The position numbers and the translations under genes are program-made. The notes below the pieces were generated by a model. That model saw only the letters and a list, made by a program, of their open reading frames with translations, searched no databases and was not told the origin of the DNA. This document shows positions 35,607-44,713 of a stretch of DNA of 64,000 nucleotides, piece after piece. The stretch is from NCBI RefSeq assembly GCF_900696045.1, contig NZ_LR216287.1:2027854-2091853 (forward strand). The letters are read 5' to 3'. Within the stretch, counting starts at the first letter, position 1. Every line of letters begins with the position of its first letter. Origin of the DNA: Candidatus Nitrosocosmicus franklandus. Its GTDB lineage: Archaea > Thermoproteota > Nitrososphaeria > Nitrososphaerales > Nitrososphaeraceae.

Positions 35607-36956
35607 TTGAAAAGCGAACCTGTTTTATTACTAGAGTCCAGAAAAAAATGGAATAGGCAAGGAACATCGAGAATTCAGCCTGTAGAGGAGACATTAGCAA
35701 AAGTTCTTCCATTGGCCAAAGAAATAGGTGTTACAAGAATAGCCGATATTACGGAAATGGATAGGTTGCGAATTCCAAACTATTCAGCTGTGTTACCTGG
35801 AACAGAAGATTATATCTGGGTCTATAGTGGAAAGGGTCCTACAAAAAATCATGCAAAGGCAAGTGTCGTGATGGAGAGCATTGAAAGGTATTCTTCATTA
35901 CCTTCTAACTACGAAGGAACAATCATAAAAGGAACATACAAAGAACTATCAAAAAGCTATAATGTTTTAAAATACGACGATGTAATAGAACCGCTCTCAT
36001 TTCAATTAAATGATGAAATGATGATGGATTATTGTATTGGTTACGACCTTTTGAATCATAAAGATATCTTGGTACCAGCTCCTCTTGTTATATTTAGGTA
36101 CTCTCCTGTCCCGCCATCTATAAATCCGTACTCTTTTTTTCATACGAATGGATTGGCATCAGGAAATGTAATGGAAGAAGCAGTTTGTCATGCACTTTGT
36201 GAAGTTATCGAAAGGGATGCCGTTAGCATTGCTGAATTTTCCAGCAGTGCTTTTCAATATCATGTTCTTAAGACTATTGAAAATGAATTTCTAAAGTATG
36301 GAGTTGTGGGAGTAAAATCCCTTAATTCTAGAGATTTTATAGACGATAATTCTCTTTATCCTGATATTGATCTAAATGAAGTCGACTATTCTCCTGCAAA
36401 AAAACTAATCAGGCAGTTCAAAAAGTGTCATATTTCATTAATTGTTAAAGATGTTACTTCAGACATAGGAATACCCACCTTCATAGCAAGTAGCGTTGAG
36501 TGGGTAAATCATGATTATGGCTATCTGGTGGAGGGTCATGGAACTCATCCTGATTCTAGAATAGCTTTGATGCGAGCCATCACTGAAGTCTCCCAATCAA
36601 GAGCTGCTAATATTCAGGGATCTCGGGATGATCTGAGAAAGATGAAATACGATCCTCAGAACAGCGATGAACATAGATCATGGCAATTTATGGCCTCCAA
36701 AAACAAGAAAAATTTCTCTAAAGTCAATTCATTCTATCACGACGATATACTTGATGATATAAAACTAATCCTTGAGAACTTGAAAGATAGAGGTTTCAAA
36801 AACGCCATAGTGGTTAATATGACAAATTCTAAACTAAAAATACCGGTCGTTAGAGTTATTGTTCCTGGACTAGAAACTTTCAAGATAAACAAACTAACTG
36901 TAGGTCGCAGGGCACAGGAGAGTGCTTTAAAATGTCTTTTACAAAAAAGCCCATAA
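35607..36956 (+). CDS. YcaO-domain protein (ATP-dependent backbone cyclodehydratase/thioamidase)
   Basis: The 449-residue protein has the YcaO ATP-binding pattern: KASVVMESIERYS (84-96), NGLASG (181-186), EEAVCHALCEVIERDA (190-205) and ALMRAITEVSQSRAANI in the C-terminal half. YcaO enzymes phosphorylate a peptide backbone amide to form azolines or thioamides. It lacks an E1-like partner domain and overlaps tfuA by 25 bp, which is the arrangement of thioamide-forming TfuA-YcaO pairs. Those install thioglycine in methanogen McrA, a target not seen here. The substrate is unknown; the nearby leader-like peptide is a candidate. Confidence 0.9.
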   Translation: MKSEPVLLLESRKKWNRQGTSRIQPVEETLAKVLPLAKEIGVTRIADITEMDRLRIPNYSAVLPGTEDYIWVYSGKGPTKNHAKASVVMESIERYSSLPSNYEGTIIKGTYKELSKSYNVLKYDDVIEPLSFQLNDEMMMDYCIGYDLLNHKDILVPAPLVIFRYSPVPPSINPYSFFHTNGLASGNVMEEAVCHALCEVIERDAVSIAEFSSSAFQYHVLKTIENEFLKYGVVGVKSLNSRDFIDDNSLYPDIDLNEVDYSPAKKLIRQFKKCHISLIVKDVTSDIGIPTFIASSVEWVNHDYGYLVEGHGTHPDSRIALMRAITEVSQSRAANIQGSRDDLRKMKYDPQNSDEHRSWQFMASKNKKNFSKVNSFYHDDILDDIKLILENLKDRGFKNAIVVNMTNSKLKIPVVRVIVPGLETFKINKLTVGRRAQESALKCLLQKSP

Positions 36957-37600
36957 TTTTTCTTGGCCCATCTCTCTCAATAGAGAAAGCCAAAAAGATC
37001 CTAGATGCCGATTATAGAAAACCTGCCAAAAAAGGTGACATCTTGCAATTAGTATTCAAAGAGACTAGCATCGTTGGACTAATCGATGGATTTTTCCTAC
37101 AAGATTACCCTCCTACTCCAATCGAAGTGTACAACCTTTTAAAAAAGAAAGGAACGACAGTCTACGGTTCTTCAAGCTTGGGAGCACTTCGTGCGGTAGA
37201 GCTTTCTAAATTTGGTATGATAGGTGTGGGCAAGATATTTAACTTGTTTAGAAAGGGTATAATAGATTCTGATGATGAGGTAGCCGTTACTTTTACTGAT
37301 TATTCAAATTTTAAATCTGAAGCACTAATAGATATAAGGTATAACCTGTTCTTAGCCCATAAATCAAAGGTTATTGACAAAGAAGCCAAGAGGATTATAC
37401 TTAGAATATCCAAACAAACGTATTTTCCCTACAGGACCTATGATGATATTCTAGACAAGTGTAAAACAAAACATCCAGAGATCAGGTCACAGGTAGAACA
37501 GTTTAGAGAATATCTTAAAACAAATAGAAGGAGTTTGAAGGAAGAAGATGCAGTATTGCTATTAAAGCGAATAAAGAAGCATATCGAATCAATCAATTAA
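36932..37600 (+). CDS. TfuA-like protein, partner of YcaO
   Basis: The 222-residue protein carries the TfuA signature: IFLGPSLS at the N-terminus, KKGDIL, GLIDGFF, then VYGSSSLGALRAVEL and FGMIGVGKIF, ending with DDEVAV. A Lys/Arg-rich helical C-terminus completes it. TfuA proteins cooperate with YcaO enzymes in thioamide formation, thought to help supply sulfur. It overlaps the YcaO gene, so the two are translationally coupled. Confidence 0.92.
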   Translation: MSFTKKPIIFLGPSLSIEKAKKILDADYRKPAKKGDILQLVFKETSIVGLIDGFFLQDYPPTPIEVYNLLKKKGTTVYGSSSLGALRAVELSKFGMIGVGKIFNLFRKGIIDSDDEVAVTFTDYSNFKSEALIDIRYNLFLAHKSKVIDKEAKRIILRISKQTYFPYRTYDDILDKCKTKHPEIRSQVEQFREYLKTNRRSLKEEDAVLLLKRIKKHIESIN

Positions 37601-37656
37601 AAAATCAAAAAGTTAAGGTAATTTTATATCTACTCAAATTAATTAAAAAATTAATC

Positions 37657-38232
37657 ATGAATAACCGCCTGTCTCATTTTTTTTCGCGTGTAGATTCATA
37701 CCATATCTATGTGGTATTTTTTTACTTTTCGGCATTCATGATGCTGTATATCACGACCTTTGGAATGTACTGGAGTTGGGTGGAGTACAACGTAACTGGA
37801 ACAATCAATATTGGTGAAATAATCGTAAAAAACGATCTCCTTTTCGAAGGGGCGGGCAAATTAGTATCTTATCTTGCGGTGTTTTCTGTAATTACTTGGT
37901 ATTGTGTTACCAAAATTGGTTATAAGAGGGTTCAGAATACTCCAAAGATCGTACGATCTGTTTTGTCGGTTTTGGCACTAGTATTAATCACGGTATCAGC
38001 ATATGAATTTGTTTATAATTTTACGGTTTGGGGCTCTCTTATTACCGTAAACACTATGAATAATTATCTAAACGTTGACGATATTAACATCAACTACCCC
38101 AATCCGGAGACACCATGGAATCTTGTCTTTGCTACCAAAATGACCCTTGCCGCACTAATTATTTCATGTCATGCCTTTTTTGTGATTAATAGAGCAGGTA
38201 AGAAATCCACTATATATGTAAAAAAAAATTAG
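37657..38232 (+). CDS. four-helix membrane protein, 191 aa
   Basis: Likely transmembrane segments lie at about 18-40, 65-85, 100-120 and 160-178, with an outside loop containing NYLNVDDININYPNPETPW. I do not recognise the family. It begins 57 bp after the tfuA stop on the same strand, so it may be the third gene of the YcaO-TfuA unit. A transport or anchoring role for the modified product is only a guess. Confidence 0.7.
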   Translation: MNNRLSHFFSRVDSYHIYVVFFYFSAFMMLYITTFGMYWSWVEYNVTGTINIGEIIVKNDLLFEGAGKLVSYLAVFSVITWYCVTKIGYKRVQNTPKIVRSVLSVLALVLITVSAYEFVYNFTVWGSLITVNTMNNYLNVDDININYPNPETPWNLVFATKMTLAALIISCHAFFVINRAGKKSTIYVKKN

Positions 38233-38355
38233 TGATGTTTAGGCTTTGGCGGATTATCCAAGATATATTATTTTTAAAACTTTTAATATGACTCTATTTT
38301 GACTGACCGATAAAACACAAGAATTATTCCAGATGAAATACCCTCGCTTGCAAAA

Positions 38356-38377
38356 TACTACTACTACTACTACTACT
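38356..38377. repeat. TAC triplet repeat, 7 units
   Basis: Seven perfect TAC units occur in the intergenic DNA between the membrane-protein gene and the phosphodiesterase gene. Confidence 0.8.
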
Positions 38378-38494
38378 TCTCCTCATATTGTTGCATTTAA
38401 GGAGTGTGTATGTGTGTACCAGTATATCTAAAATTATCTAAGGTTTTGGATAAGGGCAAAGAATTTTTTTAGACAAGAGTAACAGTAAATACTA

Positions 38495-39097
38495 TTGAAG
38501 ATTGGAATTATTTCCGATACACATGACGATATTCAAAATACAAGAAAGGCGATTGAAATTTTCAATATGTTAAAAGTAGACCATGTATTTCATGCCGGTG
38601 ATTATATTTATCCAGGTATGATTGCATTATTTGGTGAATTAAGACAAAATACAAAATTTTATGGCGTGCGAGGAAACAACGATGGGGAATTGACCGGCTT
38701 AATTAATCAATTTAGTAAACTTGAAAACGCCTACTTCTTAAATGAATTTGGAAAGGTATCCATTGAAGGTAGGGAAGTTGGAATCTATCATGGAACAAAT
38801 TTACAACTTTGCAATGCCTTAATTGAAAGCCAGCTTTTTGACTTATTAATTCTGGGGCATACTCATATCAAAAGAATGGAAAAAATAGGCAAGACAATAG
38901 TACTGAATCCTGGTCCGTTAAATACTGGTTTTTTCCCTTCGTCATCCAACGATCTTCCATCCGTTATAATTTATGATCCAGATTACTCTGATTCAGAGAA
39001 GAATGAGGTGGTAAAGGAGAAGGAGGAGGAAGGTGCAGAAGAGGGTGAGGCCAAAGAACAATACCACGCCAGATTCATACCCATTCCTAGGAATTAA
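38495..39097 (+). CDS. YfcE/MJ0936-type metallophosphoesterase
   Basis: The 200-residue calcineurin-like enzyme has metal motifs ISDTHDD (about 5-11), HAGDYI, GVRGNNDGE, IYHGT and LGHTHIKRME, all in order. MJ0936-like proteins hydrolyse phosphodiesters with Ni or Mn; the physiological substrate is unknown. The last 35 residues are Glu-rich and probably disordered. It starts with TTG. Confidence 0.9.
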   Translation: MKIGIISDTHDDIQNTRKAIEIFNMLKVDHVFHAGDYIYPGMIALFGELRQNTKFYGVRGNNDGELTGLINQFSKLENAYFLNEFGKVSIEGREVGIYHGTNLQLCNALIESQLFDLLILGHTHIKRMEKIGKTIVLNPGPLNTGFFPSSSNDLPSVIIYDPDYSDSEKNEVVKEKEEEGAEEGEAKEQYHARFIPIPRN

Positions 39098-39272
39098 TTC
39101 TGACTTAACAGATAAAGAAGGATGTTAAATAATTTAGAAAAAGAAGAAAGTTGAATTTCGGCTTGCAAGCTAGAACTTTTTTTGACTGCCCGTCTGAACT
39201 TGTCTGTGTATTTTGTTTACTTTATCTAGTAAATAATATATAAAATCATGAATAAGATATTCTAGGTTTAAT

Positions 39273-39869
39273 ATGAGTGATAAGGACGAGGCCAAAGTAA
39301 ACGAATCTAAAGAATCAAGTGGTAGTAATAATAAATCTCACAAAAAAAATGATGGAACTATCGATGCAAAGAGCAGCAGTAGCAGCACCATCAGCGGCAA
39401 TAATAACGATAAAGGTAATAAAATTCAAAAGACCGAACCATCCCCATCATCAACAACCACTAAACCATCATCATCGTCCTCGCCATCATCCCCATCATCC
39501 CCATCATCCCCATCATCCCCATCATCAACAACCACTAAACCATCATCATCCTCCTCCTCCTCCTCGTCTTCCACTCAAACAAGAGCAGAAAAACCAGTAA
39601 GTGTCCCAACCTCTACTACAAATACCACCACAAATACGCAAACAGAAATTGATTCTGCCAATTCGCATACAGTTCAAAAATCAAATGTCATTAATCCTAT
39701 ACCCGAATACAACAATCTGAATAGAGAATCTCTGTCAGTTCCTAAAATTACATCAAATTATTTCTGTTTCGATTGCGGCGCTATAATGACTACTATTGAA
39801 GATAAAGAAGAGCACATGAAAATTGAATCCGAAAGGAAAAATAACTCAGAGCTGATTACTGAAGAATAA
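39273..39869 (+). CDS. low-complexity Ser/Thr/Pro protein with C-terminal Cys motif
   Basis: Of 198 residues, about 1-150 are disordered, rich in Ser, Pro, Thr and Asn with runs of SSP and PSS encoded by short DNA repeats. The C-terminal part (about 160-198) looks ordered and has YFCFDCGAIMTT and a following EEHMKIE, reminiscent of half a C2H2 zinc finger. There is no signal peptide, so it is likely cytoplasmic. The function is unknown. Confidence 0.65.
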   Translation: MSDKDEAKVNESKESSGSNNKSHKKNDGTIDAKSSSSSTISGNNNDKGNKIQKTEPSPSSTTTKPSSSSSPSSPSSPSSPSSPSSTTTKPSSSSSSSSSSTQTRAEKPVSVPTSTTNTTTNTQTEIDSANSHTVQKSNVINPIPEYNNLNRESLSVPKITSNYFCFDCGAIMTTIEDKEEHMKIESERKNNSELITEE

Positions 39870-39936
39870 TATTTTATTTTTGTTTCAATATTTTATCTGT
39901 TTCTTGGAATGATCGAAATCCTGAAGGTAGAAAAAA

Positions 39937-40269
39937 TTAGGTATCGTTTTGCTCGTATTTTTGAATATCTATGACTACTTTATCTCCTACTTTGATTTTT
40001 AGTTCCTCGTATTCTCTCATACTGACTTTAAATGTCGGTGAATCGCTCATTCCTCCTCCGCCAAACATATTTGTTATGTTAGACATTGCCTTTGGTAAAT
40101 TCTTCATTAGGTCCTCTGGAGAAGTAAATGCCATTACGTTTGGACCAAAAGGATTCATTTGTTTATCGCCAGATTTTAAATATTCATTCGGATCTTTGAA
40201 AGACACATAGATGTATGGAGATCCATCGGTTAATGCCTCGATTTTAGCAACTATGAATTCTTTTTTCAT
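39937..40269 (-). CDS. conserved-looking small protein, 110 aa
   Basis: A compact beta-rich protein. The N-terminal part MKKEFIVAKIEALTDG and the C-terminal MREYEELKIKVGDKVVIDI could form a small barrel. A Gly/Met-containing loop, TNMFGGGGMSDSP, lies in the middle. The family is not identified. The upstream region carries GACGT-type repeats at 40334-40385 that may regulate it. Confidence 0.65.
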   Translation of the reverse strand: MKKEFIVAKIEALTDGSPYIYVSFKDPNEYLKSGDKQMNPFGPNVMAFTSPEDLMKNLPKAMSNITNMFGGGGMSDSPTFKVSMREYEELKIKVGDKVVIDIQKYEQNDT

Positions 40270-40333
40270 TTATCATTTATAGTGGTAATCAATATAATAA
40301 ATATTTAATTCATCAAAAATTTTAGCAAATTTA

Positions 40334-40349
40334 GACGTTTTCAGACGTC
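40334..40349. promoter_or_regulatory. GACGT inverted repeat, possible operator
   Basis: GACGT (40334-40338) and ACGTC (40345-40349) form an inverted repeat about 65-80 bp upstream of the 110-aa gene. A third related sequence, TTGACGTTTC, lies 25 bp further on. Spacing and repetition suggest a regulator-binding site; nothing more can be said. Confidence 0.35.
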
Positions 40350-40551
40350 AAAAGCTTTAGCTTTAGAATCAAATTTGACGTTTCATTTTTTTCTTAATTA
40401 CCAATATAGTTCTTACTCAAGTAATGTAACTCACTTCTGCAGGTGGAGCAAATTGTCATAGCCTTTCTTTAGAACTGAGTTATTCTTGAACATGTGTAGT
40501 GATTATTTCAAATTATGCTATCGATGATCGTATCGCAATCATTCCGGTATC

Positions 40552-41289
40552 TCATGTTGCAATACGCTCCTCGCGTTCAATTTCGCCGTCCTTTAGATGT
40601 ATTATCCGGTCAGCCTTTTCTGCCAATTCGGGATTGTGAGTGACCATGATGATTGTTCTCCCGTATTTACTTGAGAGCATTTTTAAAAGATCAAATACCT
40701 CTTTTCCTGTTTTGGTATCCAAGTTCCCCGTGGGTTCGTCTGCCAGTATTATTGATGGATTATTCATTAGGGCTCTGGCAATGGCTACACGCTGCTGTTG
40801 ACCTCCGCTAAGATTATAGGGTTTAAAATTGCCTTTATCATTAATTCCAAGAAGACTCATGATTTTAGATGCTCTTTCTAGGCGTTCCCTCTTGCTCACT
40901 CCTGCTATTATGCAAGGGATTTCAATATTTTTCAATACTGATGCTCTGTTTATCAGATTATATGACTGAAAAATAAAACCTATGGCGTTATTGCGCAGAT
41001 AAGCTAGATGGCGATCGTCTAATGCAAAAACATCTTGCCCATTTATGAAAATGTCTCCATCTGTGGGTCGGTCCAACGTACCTATGATGTTTAACAATGT
41101 GGATTTTCCACTCCCTGATGGACCAACAATAGCTACAAACTCGCCCTTGATAACTTCAAAATTGATATTTTTGAGTACTGATATTTCCTCTGCTGATGAA
41201 TTATAGCTTTTATAGATATGTTTAACTCTCAGAATCGGAGGGGATTGATCAGACAACAACGATGATGTTAAATTTAACGAGTCTGTCAT
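40552..41289 (-). CDS. ABC transporter ATP-binding protein, MacB/LolD type
   Basis: The 245-residue ATPase has Walker [11 protein letters not shown]-loop FIFQSYNLI, signature [15 protein letters not shown], Walker [12 protein letters not shown] and the switch His in [11 protein letters not shown]. The EPTGNLD and FQSYNL forms are those of MacB/LolD/FtsE-type systems. No FtsX/MacB permease gene adjoins it, so it is an orphan in this window and its partner must be elsewhere. Confidence 0.93.
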   Translation of the reverse strand: MTDSLNLTSSLLSDQSPPILRVKHIYKSYNSSAEEISVLKNINFEVIKGEFVAIVGPSGSGKSTLLNIIGTLDRPTDGDIFINGQDVFALDDRHLAYLRNNAIGFIFQSYNLINRASVLKNIEIPCIIAGVSKRERLERASKIMSLLGINDKGNFKPYNLSGGQQQRVAIARALMNNPSIILADEPTGNLDTKTGKEVFDLLKMLSSKYGRTIIMVTHNPELAEKADRIIHLKDGEIEREERIAT

Positions 41290-41556
41290 ATTACTCTTTA
41301 AATTTGGTTTTGACGCTATTAATTCAAGGCAAGTTCCTTATGTTCTCTGATACTACAACAAATTTAATGTAACTAGGGTATACAAGTAGTCATTGTTCTT
41401 TCCTTTTTGAGATTTGATGACGATTCTTTCAGAAGATTATAAACTCTATATTATAAGGATATCTGGTTGCTTGCTTGATCGCTTTGTATACAAATACAAC
41501 TAAATGATTATCAAAACTTAAATATTATTTACAGTAAAATATAATATAATAATCTT

Positions 41557-41766
41557 ATGAAAAAAATTACCTTAATAATATTATCTACCTTTGTTAGCGG
41601 GGTAATGTTACTAAACATTGAGATTATTAATTTTAATATATATGGGCAAGGGAATATTGATAGAAGTATAATTCCACTCCTTACTCCACCTTACCAAATA
41701 GTCAGTGAATTTAAGACTACTGATATGAACAAATTTAACGTAAGCTTTGTTAATAATATGCCCTAA
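41557..41766 (+). CDS. small secreted protein, 69 aa
   Basis: A Sec-like N-terminus (KKITLIILSTFVSGVMLL) ends near a GQG sequence around residue 31, leaving a short mature part of about 38 residues. No family is recognised. It precedes another secreted protein gene by 86 bp on the same strand. The clear signal peptide argues for a real gene. Confidence 0.5.
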   Translation: MKKITLIILSTFVSGVMLLNIEIINFNIYGQGNIDRSIIPLLTPPYQIVSEFKTTDMNKFNVSFVNNMP

Positions 41767-41852
41767 TATACAATGCTTTTCATATAAAATAATAATATAG
41801 AAATATTTATCAAAATCCATTAATATGTAATTCTAATAAATCAATTAAACAT

Positions 41853-42341
41853 ATGAATCGCGGGTTGAAATATTATGGTATTATGCTTACAATGATTGCT
41901 ACGCTAGTTTTTACCCTTAATGATTTTGCGGTAGTAAATGCTACTACTGGCATTAATCAAAATAACTCTACTCAAATTAATCCGTTAAACGAATTACTTC
42001 CCGATTCTAGTGGTGTAAGCACCTGTGATGAATGTGCAGGCAATAATGGCGATGATAATGGCAACAATAGAAATGACGATAAAAGCGACGTAAGTAACAG
42101 AAATGACAACACCGATGACAATGATGGCCGCAGTAGCAGTAGTAGTAATAGTGATGATGATGATGATGATGACAACAAAGACAATGATGGCCGCAGTAGC
42201 AGTAGCAATGGAGACGATAGCAACAACAACAATAACAATAACGATGATGATGTACCTATGTCTTTACCATTCAACTCTAATGTAGCTGACGAATCAGACG
42301 ATGAAGAAAAAGATTATTCCAGTGCAATCCCATTTCCGTGA
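41853..42341 (+). CDS. secreted Asp/Asn/Ser-rich protein, 162 aa
   Basis: The signal peptide (about 1-31, cleavage near VNA) precedes a short ordered region with a Cys pair, TCDECAG. About 85 residues of Asp/Asn/Ser repeats follow (GRSSSS and poly-Asp blocks encoded by GAT/AGC/AAC triplets). The tail SAIPFP is hydrophobic. The acidic, disordered body resembles the Ser/Asp protein at 5969 in style, not sequence. It may be surface-exposed or bind cations (inference). Confidence 0.65.
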   Translation: MNRGLKYYGIMLTMIATLVFTLNDFAVVNATTGINQNNSTQINPLNELLPDSSGVSTCDECAGNNGDDNGNNRNDDKSDVSNRNDNTDDNDGRSSSSSNSDDDDDDDNKDNDGRSSSSNGDDSNNNNNNNDDDVPMSLPFNSNVADESDDEEKDYSSAIPFP

Positions 42342-42372
42342 TTGATTGATATTTAAATCCTAAATTTATTAT

Positions 42373-43857
42373 TTAGTAGACTTTGTCTAGACATAACTTT
42401 ACAAATTCTCCGTGACCTTTATTTTCATTGTACACATTTCCATTTTCCATTATTATCTTACCTCTTGATATGGTCAAAACTGGCCAACCCTGCAACTGAT
42501 AACCGTCATAGATAGTATAATCAGATGACGATTGCAAGATATCTGGGCTCACTTTTTTTGTAATATCTAAATCTATCACAACCAGGTCGGCGTCTGAACC
42601 TTTTTGTATAGTTCCCTTTTTTGGATAAAGTCCAAATATTCTTGAGGTATTATAACTGGTAATTTCTGCTAATCGAACAAGTGATAACTGTCTCATAATA
42701 ACACCATAATGTAACAAAACTGGCAACATTGTTGCAACACCTGGAAAGCCTGCTAATGCGGTCCAAACATCATTTTGATTTCCAAGCTTTAAATCCAATG
42801 TATTTGCAACATGATCAGTTCCTATGGTATCAATTAGACCATTCTTAATAGCGTTCCATAAACTGGCAACATCGTTTTTTGTCCGTAGAGGCGGTACTAC
42901 TTTTCCTATTAAATTATTGTAATCGACGGAATGAGTAAGATAATGGGGGCATGTTTCAACATATACGTTACATCCTCCTGCCTGTTTTTCATACAATATA
43001 GTATCTAATGCGTCATTTGAACCAATATGAACAAAATACAAATTTGTTCCATACTGTCTACCTATGTTCATTATTTTCTTTATTGCGGTAGATTCACTGG
43101 TGGTAGGTCTACATTCTGACCATGTTTTTAGTGGATTCTCATCCCGAGACTGTTTATTTTTATTATCATCAATCTTCTTTGCTGATTGTTCTTCTTTTTT
43201 TTCTTCGATTAATTTTGAACAAGTTTCATGATCTTCAGCATGAACCAGCACAACTGAATTCTTTAATTTTGAGGAGTGAAAGAGGACCTTTGAACAGAGA
43301 TCATCTGTAACATGAACATTTTCTGGCAAAAGCAGATTTTCAGAGGGATTCATGTCCATTAGTATTCTGTTATCTGTGGATCCCAAATTCATGTACAGCT
43401 TAAACGAGCGTATACCCATGTCATATAAGTAAGAGATCTCTTGAATCTGATTGGGATTTAGGATTGATGCATGAATGGAATAATCTATAAAATGATTTCC
43501 TGCACTGGCATGCAAATGTTTTGAGATTTTTTGAGTATAGGGTTCATAAACCCGTAGCATACGCATTATTGTTGTTACCCCCCCAACGGCAGCAGATCTG
43601 GACTCTGTCTCTGAAGCCAATTCGATTGGTGAAAAAACTCCATAATGTACGTGTGGATCGATTAGTCCCGGTAATACATATTTCTCGTTTACATCAATAG
43701 ATCTATCACATGAAACGTTGTCAATGGAGTTTGTCAATTCTTTTATTTTTCCGTTTTCAATCAAAATATTGCTTTTGATTATTCCCATTTTGGGAATCAC
43801 AATATTTGCATTTCTGATTAATAAATCACAACTACTATTACTACTATTACCGCCCAT
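42373..43857 (-). CDS. dihydroorotase/hydantoinase-family amidohydrolase
   Basis: The 494-residue cyclic-amidohydrolase has metal ligands in LIDPHVHYG, a candidate carboxylated Lys in IRSFKLYMN, His in VLVHAEDHE and YFVHIGS, and Asp in TIGTDHVANTL. Relatives are type I dihydroorotase, allantoinase and dihydropyrimidinase, and the sequence alone does not choose between them. A Lys/Glu-rich insert of about 30 residues near 225-250 is extra. It lies 38 bp downstream of rpiA on the same strand; both could be one transcript. Confidence 0.87.
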   Translation of the reverse strand: MGGNSSNSSCDLLIRNANIVIPKMGIIKSNILIENGKIKELTNSIDNVSCDRSIDVNEKYVLPGLIDPHVHYGVFSPIELASETESRSAAVGGVTTIMRMLRVYEPYTQKISKHLHASAGNHFIDYSIHASILNPNQIQEISYLYDMGIRSFKLYMNLGSTDNRILMDMNPSENLLLPENVHVTDDLCSKVLFHSSKLKNSVVLVHAEDHETCSKLIEEKKEEQSAKKIDDNKNKQSRDENPLKTWSECRPTTSESTAIKKIMNIGRQYGTNLYFVHIGSNDALDTILYEKQAGGCNVYVETCPHYLTHSVDYNNLIGKVVPPLRTKNDVASLWNAIKNGLIDTIGTDHVANTLDLKLGNQNDVWTALAGFPGVATMLPVLLHYGVIMRQLSLVRLAEITSYNTSRIFGLYPKKGTIQKGSDADLVVIDLDITKKVSPDILQSSSDYTIYDGYQLQGWPVLTISRGKIIMENGNVYNENKGHGEFVKLCLDKVY

Positions 43858-43895
43858 GATTTTCTACACTTTTTTAAATATTTCAGACAAACGAG

Positions 43896-44621
43896 TCATT
43901 TTGAACTGACATTTGTCTCATGCTTTTTAAATTGGTTGTCGTTGAGGGCACAGTAACAAAGGTCAGGGGCCGGGATAAATAATCCTGTTTCCATTATTCC
44001 TGGGATCTTTTTTAACTCTCTCTCAATTCCTAGAATGTCCGAATAGTCGTTAAACATGACATCCAAAATTAGGTTTCCATTCTCTGTTACATATGGGTAC
44101 CCTTTGTCCAAAGTTCTAAGCACTGGTGTACCACCAATCTTTTGAAGGAAAGGAATTACGGCAGTTCTACAAAATGGTAATATTTCAATTGGAACCGATC
44201 TGGAAAAACTGGAGACAAATTTCGTATAATCGGCGACAATTATCCTTTTTTTTGCAGAGAAATACAGAATTTTTTCACGAAGCAATGCTCCTCCACCACC
44301 TTTTATCAGGTGGAATCGGTCGTCAATTTGATCAGCTCCGTCTATGACAATATCGATGAGAGGTATTTGCGATTCGTCTATTATTTTCAAGTTTTTATTC
44401 TCTGCTTCAATTTTTATTTGCAAAGAAGTACATATGAATTCGCAATTTTCAGCCACCTCATCCGGTAATAATTTTACAATTTTAGTTACTGCTCTACCAC
44501 TTCCCAATCCCACGAGTAGCTGTTTTTCAGAAAGTTGATATCTTATGATATCTTTTGCAATGTTTTCGAAACTATTATCTAATGTGCCATTATTTTTAGT
44601 GCTTGCAGTAGAAACGGACAT
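43896..44621 (-). CDS. rpiA: ribose-5-phosphate isomerase A
   Basis: The 241-residue enzyme interconverts ribose-5-phosphate and ribulose-5-phosphate. Family motifs are VGLGSGRAVTKIV near the N-terminus, DGADQID (catalytic Asp), KGGGGALLREKI with its catalytic Glu/Lys, and the C-terminal PGIMETGLFI. Length is normal. Confidence 0.95.
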   Translation of the reverse strand: MSVSTASTKNNGTLDNSFENIAKDIIRYQLSEKQLLVGLGSGRAVTKIVKLLPDEVAENCEFICTSLQIKIEAENKNLKIIDESQIPLIDIVIDGADQIDDRFHLIKGGGGALLREKILYFSAKKRIIVADYTKFVSSFSRSVPIEILPFCRTAVIPFLQKIGGTPVLRTLDKGYPYVTENGNLILDVMFNDYSDILGIERELKKIPGIMETGLFIPAPDLCYCALNDNQFKKHETNVSSK

Positions 44622-44713
44622 AATTTCTTATGAATAAAGAGAAAATGAAGAATATTTAAATCGATTGAGACAGACAAAGGCACGACACAAATATTGCAAC
44701 AATGATCTGCTGT

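Noticed and set aside
39319-39600. Forward 93-aa His/Pro-rich ORF
   Set aside because: Alternate-frame reading of the Ser/Pro repeat of the gene at 39273.
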